NCBI GenBank assembly: GCA_016780525.1
Contig: JADHLR010000013.1
Span: 1-19,937, forward strand
DNA: 19,937 nt
Reading direction: 5' to 3'
From: Candidatus Puniceispirillum sp.
GTDB lineage: Bacteria > Pseudomonadota > Alphaproteobacteria > Puniceispirillales > Puniceispirillaceae
Of this stretch, positions 1-8,491 are shown piece after piece (positions within the stretch are counted from its first letter, which is position 1; each line of letters starts with the position of its first letter). Below the pieces are notes generated by a model. It saw only the letters and a program-made list of their open reading frames with translations, was not told the DNA's origin and searched no databases. A program made the translations under genes and the position numbers.

Positions 1-1118
1 ATTCTGGCATTGCGGCCCTGCACATAAATATCAGCTGAACGCCGGCTCACTTTGGTGACAAGCGCAGCATAGTGATTGGGGCGCAGTTTTGCCGTGTAGG
101 ATTGAAGCGTGGCATCAATATCGGCACCATCCTGCATCTGCCCGAGTGGGCCGCGCCAACCCTGCCGGCGATCAAGCGCCTCTAGCCCCCGCTCCAGCGC
201 ATCATCAGCCAGTTGCTGCAAATGCGGATCTAGCGTCGTGCGCACTGATAAGCCGCCGCCATACAGCGCTGTCTGGCCAAATTGCGCCAGCAGCTGGCGA
301 CGGACTTCTTCGGTGAAATACGGCGCATTTGCCGAGTCAAAACCTGATTGGCGTTGCAGCTCCAACGGTTCGGATTTCGCCGTTTCGGCCTGATCAGCGG
401 TGATATAACCATTCTGCCACATTTCATCTAACACCCAGTTGCGGCGGGCAATGGCAGCACGGTTATTGCGCTCCGGATGATAGTTATTCGGGGCTTTTGG
501 CAGCGCCGCCAAATAGGCCATTTCAGCCAGCGCCAGTTGATCCAGAGGTTTATCAAAATAATTCAGCGCCGCGGCGGCAACACCATAGCTGCCCATGCCG
601 AGATAAATTTCGTTCAGATAAAGCTCTAAAATCTGATTTTTACTAAAGGCGCGTTCCATCCGAAGCGACAGAATGGCCTCCTTAATTTTGCGGTCGATCG
701 ATAATTCATTGCTGAGCAGAAAATTCTTTGTCACTTGCTGGGTAATCGTCGAGGCGCCAATCGGGCGGCGGCCCGAACCATAATTCATAATATTGGTAAC
801 GGCGGCGCGCATCAAAGCCCGCAAATCAACGCCAAAATGCTGGTAAAACCCCTTGTCCTCAGCCGAGACGAATGCTTCGACAAGTTTGGGCGGCATCGCC
901 TGCACCGGCACAAATAACCGCTTTTCATTCGCATATTCGGCCAGCAACGCCCCGTCACCAGCGTGGATGCGCGTCGCCACCGGTGGCTCATAATCGGCAA
1001 GCTGTTGGTAGTCAGGCAAATCACGCCCATAGGTCCAAAACACCCACAGCACCATGCCGGCGGCGATAATCACCCCCAAAAACACCAATGATATGAAAAA
1101 GGATATAAATCTAAACAT
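1..1118 (-). CDS. mrcA: Penicillin-binding protein 1A, N-terminal part (3' end lies beyond the left edge)
   Basis: Bifunctional class A penicillin-binding protein that polymerises lipid II into glycan strands and cross-links peptides on the periplasmic face of the inner membrane. About 372 residues are visible, read on the minus strand from ATG at 1118. Residues 5-27 form a hydrophobic membrane anchor. The glycosyltransferase 51 domain follows, with AEDKGFYQHFGVD (catalytic Glu87), GASTITQQVTKNFLLS (121-136), the RKIKEAILSLRMERAFSK helix and LYLNEIYLGMGSYGVAA. After about residue 340 an OB-like linker begins; the transpeptidase domain (SxxK, SxN, KTG) is off the window. The gene lies 92 bp downstream of amiC on the same strand, an arrangement common in alphaproteobacteria, where prfB often follows mrcA. 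The assignment is firm; the choice between paralogous symbols (mrcA or ponA) rests on the amiC and rne neighbourhood. Confidence 0.95.
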   Translation of the reverse strand, partial: MFRFISFFISLVFLGVIIAAGMVLWVFWTYGRDLPDYQQLADYEPPVATRIHAGDGALLAEYANEKRLFVPVQAMPPKLVEAFVSAEDKGFYQHFGVDLRALMRAAVTNIMNYGSGRRPIGASTITQQVTKNFLLSNELSIDRKIKEAILSLRMERAFSKNQILELYLNEIYLGMGSYGVAAAALNYFDKPLDQLALAEMAYLAALPKAPNNYHPERNNRAAIARRNWVLDEMWQNGYITADQAETAKSEPLELQRQSGFDSANAPYFTEEVRRQLLAQFGQTALYGGGLSVRTTLDPHLQQLADDALERGLEALDRRQGWRGPLGQMQDGADIDATLQSYTAKLRPNHYAALVTKVSRRSADIYVQGRNAR

Positions 1119-1210
1119 CGTACCTATCTAAGCGGCAATTTTGGCATATATGTGGCAGCCATCCTGCAAATCTTGTTCCGCCCCGATCGGCTCTAGTCTG
1201 GTTCGAGTTA

Positions 1211-2650
1211 CTATTTCGGGCCATAGGCCGTGAGATAATTTATGATCGCCGTGGTCAGCCGCTGGTTCAGCTTGCTGATATAGGCAGGGTTGCGCAAATT
1301 CTTTTCATCTTCACGATTTGACAAAAACCCCATCTCGACCAGCACTGATGGCATGTCCGGCGCTTTTAGAACGGCAAAGCCGGCAAACCGGTGACCACGC
1401 CGGTCACCCCCCGGCATGTCGCGGATTTGCGCCAATATAGCCGCCGCCAATTGCGATGACTGATTCATCGATTCGCGCTGGAACATGCGCAGCAGTTCTC
1501 CCGCCGCGTCGGGATCTTCAACCCCTAGATCCGGCCCGCCAATCAGATCCGCTTTATTTTCCTTGCGCGCCAATGCCGCGGCTTCTTTATCAGATGCGGT
1601 ATCAGATAGCGTAAAAACCGATATGCCACGGGCTTTGCTCGAATGCGCCGAGTCAGCATGAAGTGAGATAAACACATCAGCCTGCTGGCGGCGAGCCAGC
1701 CGGATACGTTCGCGAAGCCGCAGATAGCGGTCGTCACTGCGCGCCAGAATAGGTCGGATCTTTCCCGTTGCCTGCAGTTTTTTGGCCAGATCACGCGCCG
1801 CGCCCAGGGTGATTTTTTTCTCCAGCGTACCGGCTTTGCCAATCGCCCCCGGGTCTTTGCCGCCATGGCCGGCATCGATAAACACAACCCAGCGCCGGTT
1901 CTTGCGCGTTGGGACTGTTTGGGGGGCAGTCGCCGCCTTGCCGGTGCCGGCAGATCGCCTGCTTAATAAGGCTGACTTTGATTTTGGCAGCTTCATTTGC
2001 CGGGTGATGGCAGTCGTCGCGCTGCTGGCGGTTTTTGCATCAGCCGGAATCTGCGCAAAACTAAAAACCGGATTCTTTTTGAGTGCCGCCGCCGCCACCA
2101 TAAAGGCCGTATCACCCACATCAACAAGATCGACGACAAATCGCTGACCGCCAGACGCCGGTGGCAGGACAAATGCACGCACCGGGGCTGCTGGCTGCGC
2201 AAGTTCAATGACCAACCGCCCGGTATCGGGCTGCGGCACACCAAAACGATAGGCGCTGGCCGGCCCAACCGACAAATCACCGCGTCGTGGCAATGTCGTC
2301 ACTTGCCAGCTGGTATCAGCCATATCAATGATCAAGCGATAGGGATCACGCAGCAGCGACAATTGTGCCTGTAATGGCGAAACTGTCTCGACCACAAGGC
2401 GCAGCCCCGGCGCCTCATCAATTGTCACCATGCCAACCCGCATGCCGGTGACGGCATTTTGTGCCGAGGCTGCGGTCACAGACGCCAAACCAATGCCCAG
2501 CCCAAAACATAGCAGCGCCAGCATCGCAAGACCAAAATGCCAGACAGCAAACCAAAGGCCAACTATTTCGGCTCCGCCAGCCCTGTCGGTTCTGTCGGCT
2601 CTGTTGGCTGAAGAGCGGCACCCCACATGCATGCTTTTAAACACCGGCAT
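1211..2650 (-). CDS. amiC: N-acetylmuramoyl-L-alanine amidase, AmiC type
   Basis: Zinc amidase that removes stem peptides from peptidoglycan during cell separation, exported to the periplasm. The 479-residue reading has a hydrophobic segment at about 31-61 ending in ASAQ, which looks like a signal peptide with a long N-region; a start at Met7 is also possible. Residues about 70-180 resemble an AMIN domain, which targets such enzymes to the division site. A Lys/Ser/Thr-rich linker (205-250) leads to the Amidase_3 domain. There DAGHGG (His262), LEKK (Glu277) and SLHAD (His331) are the expected zinc ligands, and VEMGFLSN carries the catalytic Glu439. The position between mrcA and divergent rne is typical of the class. 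The long N-terminus before the signal sequence is the only doubtful part. Confidence 0.95.
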   Translation of the reverse strand: MPVFKSMHVGCRSSANRADRTDRAGGAEIVGLWFAVWHFGLAMLALLCFGLGIGLASVTAASAQNAVTGMRVGMVTIDEAPGLRLVVETVSPLQAQLSLLRDPYRLIIDMADTSWQVTTLPRRGDLSVGPASAYRFGVPQPDTGRLVIELAQPAAPVRAFVLPPASGGQRFVVDLVDVGDTAFMVAAAALKKNPVFSFAQIPADAKTASSATTAITRQMKLPKSKSALLSRRSAGTGKAATAPQTVPTRKNRRWVVFIDAGHGGKDPGAIGKAGTLEKKITLGAARDLAKKLQATGKIRPILARSDDRYLRLRERIRLARRQQADVFISLHADSAHSSKARGISVFTLSDTASDKEAAALARKENKADLIGGPDLGVEDPDAAGELLRMFQRESMNQSSQLAAAILAQIRDMPGGDRRGHRFAGFAVLKAPDMPSVLVEMGFLSNREDEKNLRNPAYISKLNQRLTTAIINYLTAYGPK

Positions 2651-3202
2651 AGTCGCGCTGTCCTGTCGAAACCAAATGATCTGATTCTTCGCAACCTAGC
2701 CGATCCATCAAATGCAACAAAGTAAAAATCAGGTAAATCGCAAAATGAGCATTAGTTTCTTGGCAAATGCATTTAATAGCGTATATATAGATAGATGTAA
2801 GGTGTTGAGATTTGGATATTCTCACTTCATTTGCCGGGCAAAAAGCGACCGGATTAGTGAGAAATTCATGTTCATCAGCGCCTTTATTTATGTATTCCTG
2901 CTGGCGTTGCCCAGCCGCACTATGCGCCAAAGCGCGATTAAATCAATAATCGACGCGGTCGTCAAACGGCCCCGCATACCATGGCAGCACCACCGGCTAA
3001 CAAACCGCGTAACGTGACAACTATCGGATCAGTCCAATGACCTTCAACGCCCAAACATATGATCAGCGCCGCCATGCTATTGCGGCCTGTGATGTCGGCG
3101 GTCTTTGCGCATTGCATCCTTCTACAACATGCCTGCCATCATCTGCGCCGTCGCCACATAGCTGGCACCGACAGAGTGATCCGGCCGGGGAAAGACAATT
3201 TT
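2651..3202. other. Divergent intergenic region between amiC and rne
   Basis: About 550 bp without a convincing gene. It is AT-rich in its first half (2700-2900). Short open frames exist on both strands (for example 2712-3017 plus, 2637-2930 minus), but they have no recognisable domain, no good ribosome site and an unprotein-like composition. A promoter-like pair lies at 2760-2787 facing rne, so most of this stretch is probably the untranslated leader of rne. A stem can be drawn around 2930-2957 (GATTA/TAATC with flanking GCG/CGC). The amiC promoter must also lie here, but I cannot place it. Confidence 0.6.
2760..2787 (+). promoter_or_regulatory. Possible sigma-70 promoter for rne
   Basis: TTGGCA at 2760-2765 and TATATA at 2782-2787 are separated by 16 bp and sit in an AT-rich stretch. 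Transcription would start near 2795 and give a leader of about 400 nt before the rne ATG at 3203. This is a match by eye to the consensus; no experimental support is visible. Confidence 0.4.
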
Positions 3203-5785
3203 ATGACAAAGCGTATATTAATCGACGCCCGCCAAACCGAAGAAACCCGGGTGGTGTTGCTTAGTGGCACCCGTATTGACGATTTCGACTATGAAACAGA
3301 GAACCGCAAACAATTAAAAGGCAATGTATATCTTGCCAGAGTGACGCGTGTTGAACCCTCGTTGCAGGCTGCCTTTGTTGAATATGGCGGCAATCGTCAG
3401 GGGTTTCTGGCATTTAGCGAAATTCATCCGGACTATTACCGAATCCCGGTGGAAGACCGTGAAGCGCTGATTGAGGCAGAAACCGCTGTTAGTGACGACG
3501 AAGCCGAAGATGCCCCCGAAGATGATGCGCCGGAGACAGTTGGCGGCGAGAGTGCAGAAGACGAGGATATTCGTCCAAAACGCCGGATAAAAAAATATAA
3601 AATTCAGGAAGTCATCTCGCGCAAGCAGATCATGCTGGTGCAGGTTGTCAAGGAAGAGCGCGGCAATAAGGGTGCCGCATTAACAACCTATCTGTCGCTT
3701 GCCGGACGTTATTGTGTGCTGATGCCAAATAACAGCCGCGGTGGGGGCGTCAGCCGGAAAATCACCAACCCAGCTGATCGCAAACGGCTGAAAACGGTCG
3801 TTGGCGGGCTGGATATTGCCAAAGGCATGGCGGTGATTGTGCGCACGGCCGGGGCCAAGCGTACGAAAACAGAAATCGCCCGCGACTATGCTTATCTATC
3901 TAAATTATGGGATGAAATCCGTAACCGCACATTGGAATCACAGGCCCCATGCCTGATCCATGAAGAAGGCGATCTGATCAAACGCTCAATTCGCGACATG
4001 TATACCAGCGAAGTTGACGAGGTTTTGGTCGAGGGCGAAGAGGCGTATAAAATTGCCCGCAACCAGATGAAAATGCTGATACCCAGCCATCTGAAAAACG
4101 TCAAAAAATTTGCCGAAAGCCAGCCGATCTTTCAACATTTCAACGTTGAAAGCCAGATGGAAACGATCCAGAGCCCACAGGTCACATTGAAATCCGGCGG
4201 TTATCTGGTGATCAACCAAACCGAAGCGTTGGTCGCGGTTGACGTGAATTCGGGCAAGTCGACGCGCGAACGTAATATCGAAGAAACCGCGCTAAAAACC
4301 AATCTTGAGGCGGCTGATGAATTGGCCCGCCAGCTGCGCTTGCGCGATATGTCTGGTTTGATTGTCGTTGATTTCATCGACATGGAAGACAACCGCAACC
4401 AGAACGCGGTCGAACGCCGCATGAAAGACGCGATGCGCAACGACCGGGCGCGTGTTCAGATTGGCTCGATCAGTCATTTTGGATTGCTCGAAATGTCGCG
4501 CCAGCGCCTGCGCCTTAGCATCAATGAGTCAATCAGCAATCTGTGCCCGCATTGTGAAGGCACAGGCCGCGTCCGCTCAATCGATACGGCCGCCATGCAG
4601 GTGCTGCGGTCGATCGAGGATGAGGCGCAAAAAGGCAAAATGGATGTTCTGCACATCACCGTGCATCGTGACATTGCCCTATTCATTCTGAATCATAAAC
4701 GCATCTCATTGGCAGATATTGAAAGCCGCTTTGGCCTGACCATTGTACTGCATTCAGATGATACTTTGATCGCGCCGGAATATCGTGTCGAGCGTGAGGG
4801 CTTTCAGGGCAAGTCACAGCCCCGCCAGAATAACCGGCAAGATCAGCGCAGGGTGCAAAAAACCGAGCCGGTTAAAGCCAGCGATGATGACGATGATCAA
4901 AGCGATGCGGCTGATGGTAATGGTCAGTTTACCGATGATGAATCGGGCGATGGCGACCAACCAAAACGCCGCCGCCGCGGACGTCGGGGGGGTCGGCGTC
5001 GGCGCGGCAAACGCAATGGCGAGGAGGCGCAACAAATTGACGCCAGCACGGCTGAGGATGCAGCCGCCAAAAGCGATAATGCCAAAAATGACAATGCCGA
5101 AAGCGACAATGACGCTGTGTCCGCACCAAACGATGAGGATGCAAAACCGAAAAAGCCAGCACGAGGCCGCAGCCGCGGTCGGCGTGGTGCGAAAAATGAT
5201 ACCGCTGATGGTGAGACTAACGCCAAAAGCCAGATCGACCCGTCACCAGCCGATAGCACATCAGCCGTTAATGCCGCGCCAGATGCCGCAAATGCCGCAA
5301 ATGATGGCGAGGTGGTGAAAGACAGCAAAGCCGCACGCAAAACAACCCGCAAAAAAGCCGCGAAAAAGCCGGCGAAACAAAGCGCCGATGCTGGCAGCGA
5401 TGATGCTGGCAGCGATGATGCTGGCAGCGAGACGGCAAAGCCGGTTGCGAAAAAACCAGCACGCGGCCGCAAGCCGAAAATGGCGAGCGCGGCGGCCAAT
5501 GACGCGGCGGCATCCGATGATGCAGAGCCAAAAGCTGTAGCGAAAAAACCAGCCCGGGCGACGCGCCCAAAAAAGGCAACAAAAGCCGCAGCCAGCCTGG
5601 CCAGTGATGCAAGTGATGCGAACTCGGCCGGCGATACCAGCACAACGTCGGCGAATGGCGATGCTGAGGCTGGTTCGGCAGCGGCAAACCGCGCGCCAAT
5701 CAGCTCTGCCCCACAGGATGTGATCGAGGTTGGCAATGCAGACCCGGCCGCCCGCAAACGGGGATGGTGGTCGCGCAGCGACTAG
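3203..5785 (+). CDS. rne: Ribonuclease E
   Basis: Single-strand endoribonuclease that starts mRNA decay, processes rRNA and tRNA, and scaffolds the degradosome. The start is set at ATG 3203 (860 residues) because MTKRILIDARQTEETRVV matches the family N-terminus and GGGGA precedes it; the frame is open back to 3059, but that part does not resemble RNase E. The S1 domain (about 36-180) holds an acidic insert at 86-126. The DNase I-like catalytic domain has Asp347 (VDVNSG) and Asp390 (VDFIDME), 43 residues apart as in E. coli Asp303 and Asp346, and the Zn-link CPHC (Cys448, Cys451). From about 535 the chain is low-complexity: acidic runs, RRRRGRRGGRRRRGKR and repeated KKPARGR blocks, likely disordered and RNA-binding. 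It ends in RKRGWWSRSD; a GWW motif at this place binds PNPase in Caulobacter. It is convergent with the aminotransferase gene. Confidence 0.97.
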   Translation: MTKRILIDARQTEETRVVLLSGTRIDDFDYETENRKQLKGNVYLARVTRVEPSLQAAFVEYGGNRQGFLAFSEIHPDYYRIPVEDREALIEAETAVSDDEAEDAPEDDAPETVGGESAEDEDIRPKRRIKKYKIQEVISRKQIMLVQVVKEERGNKGAALTTYLSLAGRYCVLMPNNSRGGGVSRKITNPADRKRLKTVVGGLDIAKGMAVIVRTAGAKRTKTEIARDYAYLSKLWDEIRNRTLESQAPCLIHEEGDLIKRSIRDMYTSEVDEVLVEGEEAYKIARNQMKMLIPSHLKNVKKFAESQPIFQHFNVESQMETIQSPQVTLKSGGYLVINQTEALVAVDVNSGKSTRERNIEETALKTNLEAADELARQLRLRDMSGLIVVDFIDMEDNRNQNAVERRMKDAMRNDRARVQIGSISHFGLLEMSRQRLRLSINESISNLCPHCEGTGRVRSIDTAAMQVLRSIEDEAQKGKMDVLHITVHRDIALFILNHKRISLADIESRFGLTIVLHSDDTLIAPEYRVEREGFQGKSQPRQNNRQDQRRVQKTEPVKASDDDDDQSDAADGNGQFTDDESGDGDQPKRRRRGRRGGRRRRGKRNGEEAQQIDASTAEDAAAKSDNAKNDNAESDNDAVSAPNDEDAKPKKPARGRSRGRRGAKNDTADGETNAKSQIDPSPADSTSAVNAAPDAANAANDGEVVKDSKAARKTTRKKAAKKPAKQSADAGSDDAGSDDAGSETAKPVAKKPARGRKPKMASAAANDAAASDDAEPKAVAKKPARATRPKKATKAAASLASDASDANSAGDTSTTSANGDAEAGSAAANRAPISSAPQDVIEVGNADPAARKRGWWSRSD
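5387..5430 (+). repeat. 15-bp tandem repeat inside rne
   Basis: Three near-identical direct copies of GATGCTGGCAGCGAT starting at 5387, 5402 and 5417. The period is a multiple of three, so the frame is kept and the copies encode DAGSD repeats in the disordered tail of RNase E. It may vary in copy number between strains. Confidence 0.9.
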
Positions 5786-5800
5786 GTATGACAGCTGAAA

Positions 5801-5826
5801 GGCCGGCGCTGTTTTTTGCGCTGGCC
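5801..5826. terminator. Hairpin between convergent rne and aminotransferase genes
   Basis: GGCCGGCGC (5801-5809) pairs with GCGCTGGCC (5818-5826) through one G-U pair, with an eight-base loop TGTTTTTT. It lies 16 bp past the rne stop and touches the stop codon of the opposing aminotransferase. The T-run is in the loop rather than after the stem, so it is not a canonical intrinsic terminator on the plus strand; on the minus strand only TTTC follows. It may act as a bidirectional transcript end or 3'-end stabiliser. Confidence 0.45.
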
Positions 5827-6986
5827 TAGCCTGCGGTTGGCAGCCAGCGATTGATTCGCTCAATCGCGGTGCTGATGGTGGCGTGACTGCCAGCATAAGA
5901 CAAGCGCAGATATCGCACCCCTTCTGCCCGATCGAAATCAACACCGGGCGTGACAGCGACGCCAGCCTCATTAAGCAGACGTTGCGCAAAGGCGACAGCA
6001 TCAGTGCTCACCGCGCTGATATCCGCATAGAGATAAAAGGCACCGTCGGCCGGTGCATGCTGACCTAAAAACTCGCTCGGCAATCCGCGTAGCAAGCTGT
6101 CGCGATTTTCCTCATAACGCGGCAGATGCGCATCAAGCTCTGCATAGCAATCAAACGCTGCCACCGCCCCATATTGGTTGATTGTGGATGCCGAAATAAA
6201 CAGGTTCTGAGATATTTTTTCAGCATTATCAACAAGATCATCAGGAAAAATAACCCAGCCCAAACGCCAGCCTGTCATGCAAAAATATTTGGAAAAGGAA
6301 TTGATGATAATCGCATTCTGATTGAATTGCAGCGCACTGCTGCCGCGCCTGCCATAGGTCAGCCCATGGTAAATTTCATCCATGATAAGCCGCACCCCAT
6401 GCCGCGCGCACCAGCCGCAAACTGTTTGCAGATCATCATCACTCATCACCACACCTGTCGGGTTTGCCGGGCTGGCCAGCAAAATTCCGTCAGGCAAATT
6501 TCCGGATGATTCCAACGCGTCCAGATCCGGCATCCAATGTTGATCAGCACGTGCCGGCAGCAAATCCGGCACCAACCCCAACGCCACCATCAAATTGCGA
6601 TATGCCGGGTAACCCGGCGTTGCGATCGCGATATGATCGCCAGCGTCAAATGCGGCCAAAAATGAAATTGCAAAGCCGAGCGATGAACCGGGCGTGATGG
6701 CAATATGATTCCAGTCAGGGCTTAACCCGTACCAGTCCTGATAATGAGCGGCGATGCGCTGCCGCAAGACCGGTTGGCCAAGCGCCACCGAATAGCCATG
6801 CGCCGCGGTATGATCAAGCGCGGCGGTGAGTGCCCGGCTGACAGCCGCGGGCGGCGGGGTTGATGGCTGCCCCACTTCAAGATGCTTGATGTCCTGACCG
6901 GCGGCTTCCAGATGCTGGGCATTCTGCATCACTTGCATAGCAAGAAAAGCCGGAATCTGGTTGGTTTTGCCGATCTTTAAGGTCAT
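5826..6986 (-). CDS. PLP-dependent class I/II aminotransferase
   Basis: Fold-type I aminotransferase of 386 residues, cytoplasmic, that moves an amino group between an amino acid and a 2-oxo acid. The substrate cannot be told from the sequence. Visible motifs are SPANPTG (Asn175), MDEIYHGLTYG (Asp203, Tyr206), SFSKYFCMTGWRLGW with the Schiff-base Lys233, and RLSYAG with the carboxylate-binding Arg361. The frame is open upstream to 7232, but that would overlap the divergent protease gene. ATG 6986 (MTLKIGKTNQ) has a weak CTGGA site 8 bp before it and gives the usual family length; ATG 7007 is the alternative. It resembles the aspartate aminotransferase subgroup I. It is divergent from the M48 protease gene and convergent with rne. 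Confidence 0.92.
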   Translation of the reverse strand: MTLKIGKTNQIPAFLAMQVMQNAQHLEAAGQDIKHLEVGQPSTPPPAAVSRALTAALDHTAAHGYSVALGQPVLRQRIAAHYQDWYGLSPDWNHIAITPGSSLGFAISFLAAFDAGDHIAIATPGYPAYRNLMVALGLVPDLLPARADQHWMPDLDALESSGNLPDGILLASPANPTGVVMSDDDLQTVCGWCARHGVRLIMDEIYHGLTYGRRGSSALQFNQNAIIINSFSKYFCMTGWRLGWVIFPDDLVDNAEKISQNLFISASTINQYGAVAAFDCYAELDAHLPRYEENRDSLLRGLPSEFLGQHAPADGAFYLYADISAVSTDAVAFAQRLLNEAGVAVTPGVDFDRAEGVRYLRLSYAGSHATISTAIERINRWLPTAG

Positions 6987-7033
6987 TGTTTTGTCCAGAG
7001 AACCCATGCCATGCTGTGTCGACGGACGGGCGG

Positions 7034-7061
7034 TTGGTTTTTGCAAAAAACCCGATATAAC
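7034..7061 (+). promoter_or_regulatory. Possible promoter of the M48 protease gene
   Basis: TTGGTT (7034-7039) and TATAAC (7056-7061) are 16 bp apart in the 117-bp gap between the divergent aminotransferase and protease genes. Transcription would start near 7068, about 35 bp before the first start codon. The spacer contains a near-palindrome at 7037-7053 (GGTTTTTGCAAAAAACC) that could bind a regulator. Judged by eye only. Confidence 0.4.
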
Positions 7062-7100
7062 AGAGCCGCCATAAACAGACCATAAATTTATGTAATTGAC

Positions 7101-8450
7101 GTGATGATGAATATGATGCTGATGATACGACATTATGCTGTCCGCCTTGTGGTGCTGCTGCTTTTTGCCAGCCTGCCCGGCGTCGTATCTGCCGGCATGA
7201 TCCGTGACACCGAGCTTGAAAGCGGTCTGCAAAAATTAATGGCACCGCTTGTCAAAGCCGCCGGATACCCCCCCGGTGCTATCGCTGTCAGAATCATTAT
7301 CGACCCGAATTACAATGCGTTTGTGGCCGGCAAGCAGATTATTTACGTGCATTCGGGCTTGCTGTTAGAGGCGCAATCGACTGAGGAAATTATTGGCGTG
7401 CTGGCGCATGAGATTGGCCATTTAAAAGCGGGTCATGTGCCGCGCCGCGACGCCGCCATTGCCGATGCCAATTCGGCGAACGCACTGGCGGCACTGGCGG
7501 CTATTGCCATTGCCGCCGGCGGCGGTGGCGGCGATGCGGCGGCTGGTGTATTGATCGGTGGACAGGATCAGGCCACCAGAAAATTGCTGCAAACCATTCG
7601 CTATGACGAAGCCGTTGCCGATGAGTTAGGCTTGTCACTTCTCGATAAAACCGGCATTTCAGCCAGTGGATTACGCGACATGATGCAGCGTATGGCGGCA
7701 CAGCGGGCGCTTCCCGAAAGCCGGCAGTCGCGCTATTACCAAACGCATCCCGGTGCGGTCGAACGACTTGGCGTTTATCAGGATCATGTCAACCGGAAAG
7801 ACCGCGAAGCCACGCCACTTGCCGATGATATACTGACGCTGGCTGCGCGGCTCAAGACCAAACTGCGCGCCTATGTCGAGCCACCACAATCGGTGTTGAC
7901 GCAGTTCACTGACGAGACCGTGCCCGGTCATTTATACGCCAGATCAATCGCACGCTATCGCCGGGGCGAGCTGGAAGCGGCGCTTGCGGTTATTGACCGG
8001 TTAATAGACATGGTGCCGGACGATCCGTTTTTCCATGAATTTCGCGGCGATATCTTGCTGTCGATGGCACAGCCAAATGCTTCCGCACTTGCCTATGAAA
8101 CGGCAATCTCACTGCGTCCCGACAGCCCACAAATTCTGCTGAATTATGGCCGGTCTTTAATTGCTGGTGGCCGGGCGGATGATTTTACCAAAGCGATATC
8201 AGCGCTGGAAAAAGCCCGTAACGGCGAAGCAAAATGGGCTTTTGCGCACCGCCAGCTTGCCATTGCCTATGGGCGCGCAGGCCGGCTTGCCGATGCCGAC
8301 ATGACGCTTGCCGAAGAGGCACTATTGACGGGCGATACACAACAAGCCATTAAAATGGCGCGCCGCACCCTATCCTATGAAAACCTGCGTGATGAATTAC
8401 AGAACCGTGCCAATGATATTTTATTTCGCTATGGTGCCGCAGCAAAGTGA
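7101..8450 (+). CDS. M48 family metalloprotease with TPR-like C-terminus (BepA/YfgC type)
   Basis: Exported zinc protease of 449 residues, probably periplasmic and acting in outer-membrane protein quality control like E. coli BepA. That role is by family analogy. Residues 10-31 form a signal peptide (RLVVLLLFASLPGVVSA). The catalytic motif is HEIGH at 103-107, and the third zinc ligand is probably Glu170 in YDEAVADELG. An Ala/Gly-rich stretch (125-155) lies between them, as is common in the family. From about 280 onward there are helical tetratricopeptide-like repeats (HLYARSIARYRRGELEAALA and similar). The start is uncertain: GTG 7101 is followed by ATGs at 7104, 7107, 7113, 7116 and 7122, with no clear ribosome site; any of them keeps the signal peptide. 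The gene opens a co-directional series that leads to dsbA, aroQ and accBC. Confidence 0.9.
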   Translation: MMMNMMLMIRHYAVRLVVLLLFASLPGVVSAGMIRDTELESGLQKLMAPLVKAAGYPPGAIAVRIIIDPNYNAFVAGKQIIYVHSGLLLEAQSTEEIIGVLAHEIGHLKAGHVPRRDAAIADANSANALAALAAIAIAAGGGGGDAAAGVLIGGQDQATRKLLQTIRYDEAVADELGLSLLDKTGISASGLRDMMQRMAAQRALPESRQSRYYQTHPGAVERLGVYQDHVNRKDREATPLADDILTLAARLKTKLRAYVEPPQSVLTQFTDETVPGHLYARSIARYRRGELEAALAVIDRLIDMVPDDPFFHEFRGDILLSMAQPNASALAYETAISLRPDSPQILLNYGRSLIAGGRADDFTKAISALEKARNGEAKWAFAHRQLAIAYGRAGRLADADMTLAEEALLTGDTQQAIKMARRTLSYENLRDELQNRANDILFRYGAAAK

Positions 8451-8491
8451 CGGTTTGCAATAACTATGGCTTTCTATATAGTCAGCATATC

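Noticed and set aside
2712..3017. Open frames on both strands between amiC and rne
   Set aside because: They lack ribosome sites, domains and protein-like composition; the interval is better read as a leader and promoter region.
3059..3202. N-terminal extension of RNase E by 48 residues from an upstream in-frame ATG
   Set aside because: The extension does not resemble RNase E, whereas ATG 3203 begins the conserved family N-terminus and has a GGGGA site before it.
5387..5430. CRISPR-like array
   Set aside because: The repeats are contiguous 15-mers without spacers and keep the rne reading frame.
4924..5757. Long open frame on the minus strand opposite the RNase E tail (277 codons)
   Set aside because: It is an antisense shadow of a biased, repeat-rich coding region; the Ala/Ser/Arg-rich product has no recognisable domain and no start signal.
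6987..7232. Longer aminotransferase start at 7232
   Set aside because: It would run through the divergent protease promoter and signal-peptide codons and adds residues foreign to the family.
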